DNA of 64,000 nucleotides from Hydrocarboniclastica marina (GCF_004851605.1 NZ_CP031093.1:3162692-3226691); one strand, 5' to 3'; counted from the stretch's first letter, positions 25,759-35,689 are shown. The notes: a model not told the origin generated them from the sequence alone. Made by a program: numbers and translations.

Positions 25759-26451
25759 CTAATCCAGCCGGGCTTCCAACGCCTCGGCCATTTCTGCAAT
25801 GGCTTGCTGCCAGGCTCTACCCAGACTTCTGACGAGGGCTGGATAGCCATCCGAACCTAATGGCTCTTCTATCTGAAAGCGCCGGTGTGCGACCCGGCGC
25901 CCCTGGTCGTTCCTGATTTCCCACTCCCCGCCCACAACCGCTTTGCCATCATGTCGCCCCTGAAAGCGGTCGATATCGACTGTCAGCCTGTAATTGCTCT
26001 CTTCAATAGCAACGCCCGGTCGGACCTGCAGAACTTGAGTGTCTGCCAGATTCTGCGCCAGGGAGTACTTGAGGGTACGGTCCAATTGCCGTTCAAGGGG
26101 CTCAGCCCAAAGATGGTTATCGGCGTGACGCAGTTCTATATCGCTCAGTTGCATCAGGATGCCGTCGTGCCGCAGGTAACGGGCTGTGCTCACGGGTGCC
26201 ACGGTGACAGTTTGCCCAGCGTCGTCACTCAAGTCCTCAGCCTGTGCGTCACCCAGGGGCAAGGTATACCGACTGACAGGTGTTGGGCTGCTAACACATC
26301 CCGAAAGTCCGACAATCAGCATCCCGGCAATGATGGCTCGGCAGAGGCTGCTTTTGACCTCGCTTTTGGCCAACCCGAATTGTCTCTTTGCGGTCACCAT
26401 TGGCTTGCGATCAAGCGGTTCTTCCGCCGAAGCAACTGATATCACCTTCAT
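25759..26451 (-). CDS. pqiC: PqiC-type outer-membrane lipoprotein
   Basis: This 230-residue protein contains a lipobox (VGLSGC near residue 52) after an unusually long N-terminal region, followed by a DUF330-type domain (SRYTLPLGDAQ, TARYLRHDGILMQLSDIELRH). PqiC works with PqiA and PqiB in the Mce-type lipid or membrane-integrity system of the envelope. The ATG at 26451 overlaps the pqiB stop; Met18 at 26400 would give a shorter signal peptide and may be the real start. Confidence 0.86.
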   Translation of the reverse strand: MKVISVASAEEPLDRKPMVTAKRQFGLAKSEVKSSLCRAIIAGMLIVGLSGCVSSPTPVSRYTLPLGDAQAEDLSDDAGQTVTVAPVSTARYLRHDGILMQLSDIELRHADNHLWAEPLERQLDRTLKYSLAQNLADTQVLQVRPGVAIEESNYRLTVDIDRFQGRHDGKAVVGGEWEIRNDQGRRVAHRRFQIEEPLGSDGYPALVRSLGRAWQQAIAEMAEALEARLD

Positions 26452-28100
26452 TCCTGGGCCCTCGGTTCCGGGTCATCGGTCTTGGTGCGATTGAAAATGA
26501 GTGCATTGGGCTGTTCCCGCAAGGTTCGGGCGACCGGTTGCAGGTCGTCGAGCAATACCTGGAACTGCTGGAGGGTATCGCTCATCTCCCGGTAGGCGCG
26601 GGAATCGGGAGAAAAGCCATCTAGTGTGGTGCGCAGCTTATCCAGTGTCTCGTTAAGGTTACCAGGCACATCCTGGACGTTGGGGTCGGAGAGTAGCTCC
26701 TGCACCACCTGCGCCGTACGCTGAACCTCCTCCAGTGTCGCCTGGGAGGTCTGCAGGTTACTGTCGAGGCTGGCCAGAATTGGCTCAACCTGGAGCTTAT
26801 TCAGTTTATCCATGAGTGCCGAGACCTGGTCGCCGAGTTGCGACAGCCCGCCCGGCACGGTGGGGAATACCGTTTTACCCTCGAAAGAAGCCAACTGGTA
26901 GTCCGGCGCTTCGCGGTCGAAAATCAGGTTGACGTAGAGCGACTGGGTCAAGTAATTACCGGTTTTGAGCTTGGCCCGCAGGCCGCGGTCGAACAGTCTG
27001 GCGATACGGGTTTTCCAGTCCTCGATGTCGAAATCGGCGCTGATATCCTCGAACCTCTGGGGTTCAAAATGGATCAGAACGGGTATGGCGAAGCGTCCTG
27101 TGGAGTCCGGTTGAGGTGCCGTGAAGCGCCACGGCACACTGGCGACTGTACCAACCCGCACGCCCCGGTATTCCACCGGCGCTCCGGGATCGAGCCCACG
27201 AACACTGCCGTCGACCATCAGCACATACTCAAGATGCCGGCTGTATGTCCCCTGATGCGCACTGTCCCTGTTGGCGTAGAGCGTAAACACGTCGCCAGAT
27301 TGCGCTTCATCCCCCCTTTCGCCGTCGTTGGGAATGCCGAAAGTGACCCCGCCACCAATGAGCGTTTCCAGCGACTCGACCGACGCCTGGAAGCCTTGCG
27401 AGTCCATCCGCAACGTGACACCAGATGCACTCCAGAATCGGGTATTCTCGGTCACCAGCACCGTATAAGGTCTGTGTATATAGAGGCTGTGCCGCAGTTC
27501 CCGTGTTTCCGGGTCAAACTCAGTGGCTTCGACCCGACCGACTTCGTAGCCCTGGTACGTGACAGGATCACCGGTGCTCAGTGCACTCCCCAGTTTGCTG
27601 ACCAGCTCGACCCGCAACCCCTCTGCGTTGGGCGGTGCTACAGGCTCGTTCTCAAGCGCTTCGAAGCGTCGCTGGGGCTCGTCACCACGGCCGGGCAGCA
27701 ACTCTATATAGGCCCCGGACAAAACCGTGCTGAGGCCGCTTATCCCTTCCCGGTCGATACGGGGCTTTACCACCCAGAAGCGGCTCTGCTCATTAAGCAT
27801 GCGCTCGCTATCCGGGCTCATGGATGCGGTGATGATAGCGTGGTTAAAGTCATCGGACAGTTGCACGGTTTCAACCCGCCCTACCTTCACATTGCGCGCT
27901 TTGATCAACGTTTTTCCGGGTTCTACGCCCTCGGCGTTCTCCAGCAGGAGTGTTATAACCGGGCCGCGACTGGCGTAGTTGTCATAGAGCATCCACAAAC
28001 CGATCAAGACAGCCACTAACGGTACTATCCAGATGGGCGAGATTCGTGCCTGCTTGCGTTTTACTGCACGCTCGGAATTCGGGTTGATACCGTTACTCAT
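26448..28100 (-). CDS. pqiB: PqiB, MCE-domain protein of the intermembrane transport system
   Basis: This 550-residue protein has an N-terminal membrane segment (about residues 22-40) and three MCE domains starting near residues 45, 160 and 285 (for example GPVITLLLENAEGVEPGKTLI and APVEYRGVRVGTV), followed by a helical C-terminal region (about residues 400-530). PqiB forms a periplasm-spanning hexameric tube in E. coli. Stop and start codons overlap with both pqiA and pqiC, so the three genes are one operon. Confidence 0.92.
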   Translation of the reverse strand: MSNGINPNSERAVKRKQARISPIWIVPLVAVLIGLWMLYDNYASRGPVITLLLENAEGVEPGKTLIKARNVKVGRVETVQLSDDFNHAIITASMSPDSERMLNEQSRFWVVKPRIDREGISGLSTVLSGAYIELLPGRGDEPQRRFEALENEPVAPPNAEGLRVELVSKLGSALSTGDPVTYQGYEVGRVEATEFDPETRELRHSLYIHRPYTVLVTENTRFWSASGVTLRMDSQGFQASVESLETLIGGGVTFGIPNDGERGDEAQSGDVFTLYANRDSAHQGTYSRHLEYVLMVDGSVRGLDPGAPVEYRGVRVGTVASVPWRFTAPQPDSTGRFAIPVLIHFEPQRFEDISADFDIEDWKTRIARLFDRGLRAKLKTGNYLTQSLYVNLIFDREAPDYQLASFEGKTVFPTVPGGLSQLGDQVSALMDKLNKLQVEPILASLDSNLQTSQATLEEVQRTAQVVQELLSDPNVQDVPGNLNETLDKLRTTLDGFSPDSRAYREMSDTLQQFQVLLDDLQPVARTLREQPNALIFNRTKTDDPEPRAQE

Positions 28101-29458
28101 GTTCCCTCAGCCTTGAGCTTGCGATGGCGGAACTTCAATCGGTCAGATCCTGCGGGGTTGTCCCACAGCAGGCGCGGGTCAAAAGTCATCGCGGCAAGCA
28201 TGGTCAGAATTACAACAGCACCGAAAGACAGGGCTGCCGGGCCCGGATCGATGGACATCAGCACGCCGGCCCGGATCAGCGCCACCATAACAGCGACCAC
28301 AAAGACATCGATCATGGACCAGCGACCGATGAACTCGGTAAGACGATAGAGTCGCACCCGCTGCAGATTGGTCAAGCGCTCACCGCCACGGCGAGCGATG
28401 ATACAGAGCCACGCGAGAGCCAGCACTTTGCTGATCGGCACAACGACGCTCGCGGTGAAGATGACCAGCGCAATGGGCCAATCGCCGCCGGCCAGGAAAA
28501 TCATGACCCCGCCGATAATGGTTGAGGCTTCGCTTTCGCCCAGTTTCGTGGCCGTCATGACGGGATAGGCGTTTGCGGGAATGTAAAGCACCGTAGCCGC
28601 GGCAAGCAAGGCCCAGGTCCGTTGCAGGCTATGGGGCTCGCGCTGGTGCAGATGCTCGCCACACCGACGGCAGTGCGTTTCGCTGTCAGTCTCGCAACGG
28701 TTTACCAGGCCGCAGATGTGGCATCCGACAAGCCCCTGGGGCGCGGTTTGCTCACCGGGGCGGGCACCGGCAGGCGCAAGCGGCTCCCCCGCAAGTGAGA
28801 ACCACATCCAGTCGCGGTCGAGGGACTGGTTGGTGAGCAGCAGCAGAACAGCAAATACACAAAATGCCCAGAAGCCTACCCCAAGCGTGATGTCGGCAAT
28901 GCCCGCAACCTTTATAAGGCTGACCAGCGTACCGACCACGAATACATCGGCCATCATCCAGGGCACCATGTATACAAGCGCCCGTGCAATCAGCCGACTT
29001 TTTGGTAAAGGGTTTCGCCGTATCAGCCCGACCTGCAACCAGATGACCGCGGCAAGATAACAGCCCGGCAGCACCACAATTGTAAGGATGACTATTATCC
29101 CGACAAGTGGCTCGTTGAAACCAATTAAAGCGCTTGCGGTCTCCGTCAGCTGTATACGGTTGCCGATGCCACGGACCTGGAAACTGATGAAGGGAAAGGA
29201 AACCGCGAGCAGCAAAACCGTAAGCGCAGACACGGCAAGCGCCAGGCTTCGTTGCGCCGGGTGGTGGTGCCGTCGCACCAACACGTGTCCGCAACGCGGG
29301 CACTCCGCATTGAGGCCGCCTTGCAATGCGGGCAGCGCGACCAGCAGGTCGCACTCATGACATGCACGCAGGCGCCGCCGGGGCAAGGTAACAGCGTCCT
29401 CATTGCCACCGCCGGCGGCCACCGGGACGACGCCGTGAACATCTACTAGATTAGTCAA
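28097..29458 (-). CDS. pqiA: PqiA, integral membrane protein of the Pqi system
   Basis: This 453-residue inner-membrane protein has two halves, each with a zinc-ribbon-like Cys pair set (CHECDLLVALP with CPRCGHVL near residues 33-60; CHICGLVNRC with CRRCGEHL near 240-265) followed by hydrophobic segments, about eight in total. This duplicated PqiA layout is standard. It is the first gene of the pqiABC operon, linked by 4-base overlaps. In E. coli the operon answers to paraquat and supports outer-membrane integrity. Confidence 0.92.
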   Translation of the reverse strand: MTNLVDVHGVVPVAAGGGNEDAVTLPRRRLRACHECDLLVALPALQGGLNAECPRCGHVLVRRHHHPAQRSLALAVSALTVLLLAVSFPFISFQVRGIGNRIQLTETASALIGFNEPLVGIIVILTIVVLPGCYLAAVIWLQVGLIRRNPLPKSRLIARALVYMVPWMMADVFVVGTLVSLIKVAGIADITLGVGFWAFCVFAVLLLLTNQSLDRDWMWFSLAGEPLAPAGARPGEQTAPQGLVGCHICGLVNRCETDSETHCRRCGEHLHQREPHSLQRTWALLAAATVLYIPANAYPVMTATKLGESEASTIIGGVMIFLAGGDWPIALVIFTASVVVPISKVLALAWLCIIARRGGERLTNLQRVRLYRLTEFIGRWSMIDVFVVAVMVALIRAGVLMSIDPGPAALSFGAVVILTMLAAMTFDPRLLWDNPAGSDRLKFRHRKLKAEGT

Positions 29459-29579
29459 ACGTGTCCAGCCTTAGTCAAACAGGATCAGCCCGGGCGCCGA
29501 GACAGACGCGAGCCCTTTCACTTTCTCTGTTTTTCGCAAGCGGGGCAACTTCTGCCTTGGTGCTGAAGCAGTAAAGTGC

Positions 29580-30347
29580 CTAACGGCAGTAACGAAAGCC
29601 CCTATTATCAAAATGGAAGTGATCGAGATGGGCGGCGTTATAGTCCGGTCCGAGTACCGTTCCAAAATAACGGCATGCGGCCTGGTGAGCCTGATGCAAA
29701 AACGATTGCTCAGCCGGACGCTCCGGGTTATTCCAGTGGCCGGCCAATGTTAGCCGCCGACCGTCGGCAAACCGGAACGCAGCAACATCCAACGCCGAAG
29801 CCGAGGCATGCGCGCTCATTCGGTTGGTCGGGCTATTGGCAATCGTCCGACAGGAGAAACTTCCGAGGTGGTCGACCTGGGAAAGCTCCACTTGCAGAAG
29901 CTCGCGCGCCAGGGGAGCAAGCGCCTGTCGCTCATACATGACCCAGGCCACTGCGATCGGGCAACTGACGGTAAAGGGCCGGTTAAACGCGACGGTCGTA
30001 CTTCGCAGCCGGACGACGTTGGTCAGGGGGCACCCCTTTACAGGGGTGTAGTCTTCAAGGGGCATGTAATCAATGGCGCCCGCCGGGATACGCGCCAGTA
30101 CATCCAGGCAGTCCTGCGGGCGCTTGCTCAAGCGGGAAAGCTTCCAACGGGTGACTGGCGTCATAGCATGGTTTACGTCCAGTTCGGCGCCGGGATTCCA
30201 ATTCGCGGGCAGCACCCACCACTGCTGAACAAAACTAAGTACAACCAGGGCTGCAACCGCCAGTGGGATCGTGTAGCGTTTCTGAATTCTGAACAATCGG
30301 TACGCCCTAGTATCCTGTCTGGGTAATTCATGCCGCCGGCCAGTCAT
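29580..30347 (-). CDS. Extensin-like C-terminal domain protein
   Basis: This 255-residue protein has an N-terminal membrane anchor (about residues 28-45) and a periplasmic Extensin_C domain that resembles Zn D-Ala-D-Ala peptidases. Visible motifs include SAHASASALDVAAFRF (near residue 182) and HLDHFHFD (near residue 242), with likely metal His and Asp residues. Conserved Cys pairs (CLDVL, CPL, CPIA, C-terminal RYCR) fit a disulfide-bonded periplasmic protein. Substrate is unknown; a role in peptidoglycan is plausible. Confidence 0.85.
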   Translation of the reverse strand: MTGRRHELPRQDTRAYRLFRIQKRYTIPLAVAALVVLSFVQQWWVLPANWNPGAELDVNHAMTPVTRWKLSRLSKRPQDCLDVLARIPAGAIDYMPLEDYTPVKGCPLTNVVRLRSTTVAFNRPFTVSCPIAVAWVMYERQALAPLARELLQVELSQVDHLGSFSCRTIANSPTNRMSAHASASALDVAAFRFADGRRLTLAGHWNNPERPAEQSFLHQAHQAACRYFGTVLGPDYNAAHLDHFHFDNRGFRYCR

Positions 30348-30435
30348 ACTGCCAGCTAGCCATGCTACAGACGAGCCAAACTGCCAGCGTGCGCCAGACT
30401 GGCCGTGAGTTATTCAACCACAGCCCATAAAGAGA

Positions 30436-31485
30436 CTACCTTTGGCTTAAAACCCCAGCGTCGCCAACGTGACCTCCAGCGCGGACACGATGGCGCCACA
30501 GCGCGCCCGCTGCAGCCATGCCGAGGGCCAGAAAGAGCCCTTTTGTCAGCCCGGGATTGCGCACAGCGCGAGCGTAATAGCTCGTCTTGCGTACCGAACC
30601 GCCCAGCATGTCACCGTGCTCACGCCCTTCTGCGGACGCGTGTTCAAGGATACCGGCCGGGTCTCGGGGCGAGACCCCTGAATTTATCTGCTTTAATGCG
30701 ACTTCTTCGGTGAATCGGTCGACTGTGCGCGGGAGATGGTTCCTCAGGGCACCGAACATGCGGGCGCCTCCACCGATATACAGGTCGCGACCGCCGCGCT
30801 CGGCCGCGTGGCAAATTGACAGCGCGACCTCGGACACCGCGTAGATCGGCGTGGGCAGTTTCGGCTCGACATTCATGTAGTTGCGCGCGTGCTGCGGGAA
30901 CGGTGTGTCGATAGAGGCAGGCTTGATCAGAGTCACCGAAACCGGCGCGCCTTCTGCTTCCAGCTCTGCCCTGAGCCCGTCAGTGAACCCTTTGACAGCA
31001 TGTTTGCTGGCGCTGTACATCGTCAGGTTGGGCAGGGTTACGTCAGAGGCCACGCTGCCTATATTGATGATTGCACCACCCTTGTGGCGAAGGTGAGCAG
31101 ACGCCAGCAACGAGCCGTTTACCAGGCCCCAGAAGTTTGTTTCGAAAAGGCGACGGTGATCCTCTTCTTTTACTGCATCCACGGGGCCAAAAAGTCCCAC
31201 GCCTGCGTTGTTGATCCAGGTATCAAAACCGCCGAAGCGCTCAATCGCGGCCTCAGCCACTCGCTGAAGGTCTGCCTTATCGCAGACATCCCCCACCACC
31301 CGGATAGCCTCACCGCCGCCGGCCGAAATCTCATCTACCAGATTATCCAGCGCAGCCCGATTGCGACCGGTAGCCACGACCCGGGCGCCGATTCGCGAGG
31401 CCTGCCGGGCTGTTGCAAGACCAATACCGCTGGATGCGCCCGTGATAACCACGACCTGATCGCGCAATGGCTTAAGTTTTACCAT
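30436..31485 (-). CDS. SDR family oxidoreductase
   Basis: This 349-residue short-chain dehydrogenase has TGASSGIG (residues 15-22), NNAG (near residue 90), IGSVAS, YSASK (near residue 155) and an IKPASIDTP motif. A C-terminal extension beyond the usual 250 residues ends with a hydrophobic stretch (GLFLALGMAAAGALW), so it may be membrane-attached. This type is often annotated as an SDR with unknown substrate in Pseudomonas and Marinobacter. It precedes the EcsC-like gene with 88 bases between them. Confidence 0.9.
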   Translation of the reverse strand: MVKLKPLRDQVVVITGASSGIGLATARQASRIGARVVATGRNRAALDNLVDEISAGGGEAIRVVGDVCDKADLQRVAEAAIERFGGFDTWINNAGVGLFGPVDAVKEEDHRRLFETNFWGLVNGSLLASAHLRHKGGAIINIGSVASDVTLPNLTMYSASKHAVKGFTDGLRAELEAEGAPVSVTLIKPASIDTPFPQHARNYMNVEPKLPTPIYAVSEVALSICHAAERGGRDLYIGGGARMFGALRNHLPRTVDRFTEEVALKQINSGVSPRDPAGILEHASAEGREHGDMLGGSVRKTSYYARAVRNPGLTKGLFLALGMAAAGALWRHRVRAGGHVGDAGVLSQR

Positions 31486-31573
31486 GTCTGTTCCTCCCTG
31501 AAGTTGAGCAGTTGGCGTCCACTCCCGGATGCCATAAACCCCGTATCGGGCACATACTCGAGCCCGTTCGGGT

Positions 31574-32371
31574 TCAAGCCGCCACGTGGGCCAGCTTGTG
31601 GTTCTGTCGTAGCCACTGGTCCTGGAAAACGCGTCGGGCAGCGAGGCTTACATCCCGGATATACCAGGCGTTGACCGAACCACCCACCAGCGCGCCGATC
31701 ATTGGGACTGTTTGCAGCGCCTTTCGTTTGGCCAGATTGACACTCAGTTGGCGCGCCAGTTGTTGAGCTGTCACTTTGCTACGGTCTATGGACGTGACGT
31801 TATCTGAGTTGGAGTGGCCGCCCCCCGGACTCAACTGCGACAGAACAGCCTCCAACCGTGTCAGCGCCTCGGTTTTCTCTTCCATGTTGTTGGCGCCAGA
31901 CACTGCCAGAATCCCTAGCGCCACCTCGCGCTCGTTTTTTACGTCGAACCCGTAGCAAAGGCCAGTGCGATAAATCGTCCGCAGCGCCAGCGTAACCACC
32001 GCCGGGATGTCGGCGACCAGCCCCATCAGTCCCGTGACCCCGGTCACAGCGCCTTCTGCCGCGGCCAGGCCCATAGCCCAGCGGTGCGTTCCCTCAGCAA
32101 GTCGATCGCTGAGATTGAGGTCCTTTTCCTGCAGCTCATCGCGCTGACTGACTCCGGCATCGCGAACGATGACACGCTCATCCGACAGCCAGACTGCGGT
32201 TTTATCCAGCCAACCGAACGTCTGGCTCAGGGGGATGTAGGGCACAATCTGATCAACCGCCCAGTTGAAGCGTTTCGGCAGCGTGCCAAAACGACGTGAA
32301 AGAATGGCTGGTTTGGCCCGTTTCCACGCTTCGATTTCCGCTGCCTGAGTGGACTCATATTCGGTAACCAT
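31574..32371 (-). CDS. EcsC family protein
   Basis: This 265-residue protein matches the EcsC family: a hydrophobic middle segment (VTGVTGLMGLVADIPAVVTLALRTIY near residues 105-130) and a short C-terminal hydrophobic part (LQTVPMIGALVGGSVNAWYIRDV). Despite the name, most members are not part of the Bacillus Ecs transporter and have no known biochemical role. It lies upstream of the SDR on the same strand, so both may be cotranscribed. Confidence 0.82.
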   Translation of the reverse strand: MVTEYESTQAAEIEAWKRAKPAILSRRFGTLPKRFNWAVDQIVPYIPLSQTFGWLDKTAVWLSDERVIVRDAGVSQRDELQEKDLNLSDRLAEGTHRWAMGLAAAEGAVTGVTGLMGLVADIPAVVTLALRTIYRTGLCYGFDVKNEREVALGILAVSGANNMEEKTEALTRLEAVLSQLSPGGGHSNSDNVTSIDRSKVTAQQLARQLSVNLAKRKALQTVPMIGALVGGSVNAWYIRDVSLAARRVFQDQWLRQNHKLAHVAA

Positions 32372-32439
32372 CGTGCTATCCCTCCTGAGTGTACCAATGT
32401 CCAGTGTACCAACATGTATAGCCGGCGCTGCCGCGCGGC

Positions 32440-33003
32440 TCAGGCAGTCTGATTGCTGTGCTTGCCTTCCGCGAACTCTTCGACGAGCTTGGAACAGAAG
32501 CTTTTCAGGTCGTCCGGCTTGCGGCTGGTCACCAGGCCACTGTCGACATGAACCTCTTCATCAACCCAGGTACCGCCTGCGTTGCGAATATCAGTCTGCA
32601 CCGAGGGGAACGAGGTCAGCGTACGACCACGGACTACATCGGCTTCCACCATAGTCCAGGGACCATGACATATCGCACCGACAGGCTTTTGCTGGTCGAA
32701 GAATGCTTTTACAAAGCTGACCGCCTGTTTATCAAGGCGCAGATTGTCAGGATTAACCACGCCGCCAGGCAGCACCAGCCCGTCGTAGTCTTCAGCCCTA
32801 GCCTGGGCTACTGACTGGTCAACCCGAAACTTGTCGCCCTTATCGATATGATTCATGCCCTGAATTTCGTCGCTTTTGGGCGACACCAGTTCGACCTTTG
32901 CCCCGGCGTTTTCCAGGGCTTCCCAAGGCTCCGTAAGCTCTACCTGCTCTACCCCATCGGTGGCCAGAAACGCGATTCGACGTCCATTTAGTGTTGCGGT
33001 CAT
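32440..33003 (-). CDS. DJ-1/PfpI family protein (YhbO-like)
   Basis: This 187-residue cytosolic protein has the PfpI fold: IAFLATDGVEQVELTEPW at the N-terminus, GLVLPGGVVNPDNLR near residue 80 and the nucleophile motif AICHGPW (near residue 112). YhbO-like members act as deglycases or chaperones against oxidative and carbonyl stress. The ATG at 33003 was chosen because a good AGGAG precedes it; the frame extends 20 codons upstream without support. Catalase lies 3.6 kb away and also ends with a related domain. Confidence 0.9.
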   Translation of the reverse strand: MTATLNGRRIAFLATDGVEQVELTEPWEALENAGAKVELVSPKSDEIQGMNHIDKGDKFRVDQSVAQARAEDYDGLVLPGGVVNPDNLRLDKQAVSFVKAFFDQQKPVGAICHGPWTMVEADVVRGRTLTSFPSVQTDIRNAGGTWVDEEVHVDSGLVTSRKPDDLKSFCSKLVEEFAEGKHSNQTA

Positions 33004-33468
33004 TAGATGCTCCTTGCGGATGTCCGACTGAATTCTTGCCTCATGAATATTTTGCGACTGCATCTGCCCCCCCTAGCCGTCCGGCCAGCTCTCCAAACTG
33101 TTCAGGCGGGCCCGCCGGTGAGATGAGAGTGGCAAAACCGGCAGCAGTGCAAATACGGCGTGAGATTTTTCCAGTTAGCGGGCCAGGCCGCGTCTGCCGC
33201 AACCCCCCCCGCCTGATCCTCACGATGTGGGCGTGACGCCCGCCGGTCAAGTTACCGCAAGGAAAGCAGGCCTTGAGCCGCGGGCTTTACGGGACCGCCA
33301 GCCGTATCCATTACAAGACCGCAACGATTAGTTTGTGCACAGGCTCTCATTCCTCTCGCTACGTGCTGGTGATTCGTTCGTGAAAGCCCCACATTGGTGC
33401 CTATCTACCGGCGGACGGAGGCTATTTTGGAGTTGGCGCATCCGCTAAGGAAAAGGAGACAAAAACAA
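33004..33468. other. Divergent intergenic region before the secreted cluster
   Basis: These 465 bases are GC-rich, with short frames on both strands that show no recognisable content. An AAGGAG at 33453-33458 serves the next gene. I see no confident promoter. Confidence 0.35.
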
Positions 33469-34644
33469 ATGGTTTATACCAAAGCATCCTTTTACACGAT
33501 AGCGCTGACCGGCATGCTGACCATTGTCGTGCCTGGTGCGAATGCTGAAATGGAGTCCCTGGAAGACCAGGAGCTGCGCGCGGTTACCGGCGGCTCTGCA
33601 TTGCAGTATTCCGCCACCGACATCAGTTATAACCTGAGCCAGTTGACCGGCATCGATTACAGCAGCGGTTCTCGCACCGAGACCCGCACTGTCACGGAGC
33701 GCGTCGACGCCACGGTCCACCGCCTGCAGATCAATGGTAGCGGCGAGATTCATGCGTATGCTGAAGAATTTACGCTGGGCGACTACGGTGGAAGCAACAA
33801 CTCGATCTATAAAACGGCAGACGGCCAGGGTATTCCCGATAACGCACTGCGTAATTTCGGTTTTGGTAACAGTGCAGAAGACCCCTTCAGATTTGAAGAC
33901 CCCTACATTGAGGTCCAGAAACAGCGCCACGCAGATGGCAGCGAGTCGATCCGTGGTGTCCGGATAGGTTTTGGCAAAGCTAACGGCCATACGCCACTGA
34001 CCATCGACTCCACTACGGGCTATATCTCGACGCTGAGCCTCATGCCGGAACTTGAAGGCTTCGTCAAGGCTCAAGTTTACGGCACCGGAACAAAAGACAC
34101 CTTTGTCAGCCTGCTGGGCGAAATCCCCGACGGCAGCGGTAACTATCCGCAGACCGGTCCCGGCCAGAACACGAGCGGCGCACTGGCCCCGCCAGACCTG
34201 ATCTCGAATATGCTTAACAGCTTGATCCCGGGAACCGACACCTTGGGCTTGAGTCACCTGACCGGTTTGCTGGGAGACATTACCGAAAGCAATATAGCTA
34301 CCCAAGGCCCTGGCGGTAAGGAACTCAACCTTGAGCATGTACGTAGCCTCGACTTCAAAAATGTCGACAATTTCTATATCTCAATGAATCAGGGCGGAGG
34401 CAATTCCATGGTCAACGCGGATGGCAGCGTTAATGGCGCCATGTGGTCCCAGCACCTTAAGGGTGTAATACCTGAGAGCCGGCCTGACCTTCCGGGATGG
34501 AACATGGTCATGCCCTTTAATGACCCCAACAACGTCACTGCCGGGTATGTTGAAGCGCACACTGACATGGTGCCTGCGTTGAGCCAGATTCTGCTGGGAA
34601 TCGGCGACGACAACCCGAGACAGAGTTATCAACCCGTGTTTTGA
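33469..34644 (+). CDS. Secreted protein with ELRAVTGG motif, paralogue 1
   Basis: This 391-residue protein has a signal peptide (cut after GANA near residue 25) and, right after it, EMESLEDQELRAVTGGSAL. That ELSxVxGQ-like motif matches the N-terminus of DUF6160/FilA-type proteins. The rest is polar, rich in Gly, Asn, Ser and Thr, and low in Cys, as in surface proteins. The ATG at 33469 was chosen for the AAGGAG ten bases upstream and the signal peptide. It is followed by two paralogues. Function is unknown; in Acinetobacter FilA is part of a putative pilus cluster, but no fil-like genes are seen here. Confidence 0.75.
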   Translation: MVYTKASFYTIALTGMLTIVVPGANAEMESLEDQELRAVTGGSALQYSATDISYNLSQLTGIDYSSGSRTETRTVTERVDATVHRLQINGSGEIHAYAEEFTLGDYGGSNNSIYKTADGQGIPDNALRNFGFGNSAEDPFRFEDPYIEVQKQRHADGSESIRGVRIGFGKANGHTPLTIDSTTGYISTLSLMPELEGFVKAQVYGTGTKDTFVSLLGEIPDGSGNYPQTGPGQNTSGALAPPDLISNMLNSLIPGTDTLGLSHLTGLLGDITESNIATQGPGGKELNLEHVRSLDFKNVDNFYISMNQGGGNSMVNADGSVNGAMWSQHLKGVIPESRPDLPGWNMVMPFNDPNNVTAGYVEAHTDMVPALSQILLGIGDDNPRQSYQPVF

Positions 34645-34649
34645 TTGAG

Positions 34650-34658
34650 TGCTATACT
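34650..34658 (+). promoter_or_regulatory. Extended -10 promoter upstream of paralogue 2
   Basis: TGCTATACT, an extended -10 element, lies about 40 bases upstream of the second paralogue start, just after the stop of the first. No -35 is evident. It suggests that paralogues 2 and 3 can be expressed separately. Confidence 0.45.
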
Positions 34659-34699
34659 TGCCCCTATTGGCGAAAATAAGAATGGCACGGGAGTCTATT

Positions 34700-35689
34700 A
34701 TGACGATCAGAACCAAGGCGGCTATTGCCGCTGGCTGCTGCCTGCTAAGTATCCCGGTTTTGGCTTTGGAAAAGATGAGCGATGAGCAGCTCAGCACTGT
34801 CCAGGCCAAGGGCGCTTATAATTTCGCCTTTGAGAATATTGAGTTCCGCGGTACCGAGATCCCGGGCGTGGCTGAGGCCGGCAGTATCAATAGTATTGGT
34901 ACGGACGGCTCCTCCCTCGGGCTCAAGCAGTTCCAGTTTTCGGCGGGCAGCATCGGTACGCTTACCTCACCCCTCACTACTGAATCTGTAGTGGCCAATG
35001 GTAGTGTTAACGGCAACTCAATGGCTGACCGTAGCTACCTTCGAATTGGCCTGCCAGAGGCAGCTGGCTGGAACAATGTCGACATCGCTTTCGACGCTGT
35101 TTATGGCAACCCGACTGAACTCGATCCTGAAAACCCAAACATCGCGGTAGGCGGCACGCCCTCGAGCAATGGCCGGTTTGGCCTCGTCAGTATCGACGAC
35201 ATCAGCGTGACCGGGCATCTCGACGTCAGCTCTATTCCTACCGGATTCAAGATCAGTAGTGTTCACGGTGAAGACGGCGGACTGCTTTCCCGGGAAGGTC
35301 TTCTGCTTAACGTCGCTATCGATGAGTTGAAGATGAACCAGGTGCTATTCGAACCCGGCACTGCAAACGGTGTCTTTGATGGTGACAGGGATCTGGTCAT
35401 CAACAATTTCGTGCTCGAAAACCTGAGCATGAACTCAGCCACAATTGAAACGACCAGTAGTGGATGGCGCTTCGCCTATTCCGATCCGCAGCCCTTCAAA
35501 GGCAGTCTTGGGGAGACGTTAACCCCGGGCGTGTCAGGTCATCCGGATACGGCGAGCCCTAACTACAATCCCGATTTTCCCAAGGCAAACCTGTCATTTG
35601 AATCGCAGATGACCCACTCCCAGGTCAGTGAATCCAGGCTGCAAGGTGTGACGCTGGATCATCTGGTATTCAACGTACGGAACGACTGA
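34700..35689 (+). CDS. Secreted protein with EQLSTVQAKG motif, paralogue 2
   Basis: This 329-residue protein has a signal peptide (cut near VLA, residue 22) followed by LEKMSDEQLSTVQAKGAYNF, the same post-signal motif as its neighbours but with the GQ replaced by AK. The remainder is polar and predicted to be beta-rich. The ATG at 34700 was chosen because ACGGGAG lies six bases upstream and it opens the signal peptide. A 10-base gap separates it from paralogue 3, so these two are cotranscribed. Confidence 0.75.
   Translation: MTIRTKAAIAAGCCLLSIPVLALEKMSDEQLSTVQAKGAYNFAFENIEFRGTEIPGVAEAGSINSIGTDGSSLGLKQFQFSAGSIGTLTSPLTTESVVANGSVNGNSMADRSYLRIGLPEAAGWNNVDIAFDAVYGNPTELDPENPNIAVGGTPSSNGRFGLVSIDDISVTGHLDVSSIPTGFKISSVHGEDGGLLSREGLLLNVAIDELKMNQVLFEPGTANGVFDGDRDLVINNFVLENLSMNSATIETTSSGWRFAYSDPQPFKGSLGETLTPGVSGHPDTASPNYNPDFPKANLSFESQMTHSQVSESRLQGVTLDHLVFNVRND

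Noticed and set aside
26838-28019. A 393-codon plus-strand frame across pqiB
   Set aside because: It is antisense to pqiB, which has clear MCE domains and overlaps both operon neighbours.
29451-29481. Two copies of TTAGTCAAAC 20 bases apart near the pqiA start
   Set aside because: Only two short copies, one partly within the coding start; too weak to call an operator.
33445-34338. A 297-codon minus-strand frame opposite the first secreted paralogue
   Set aside because: The plus strand has a signal peptide, a good ribosome binding site and the shared motif; the minus frame has none.
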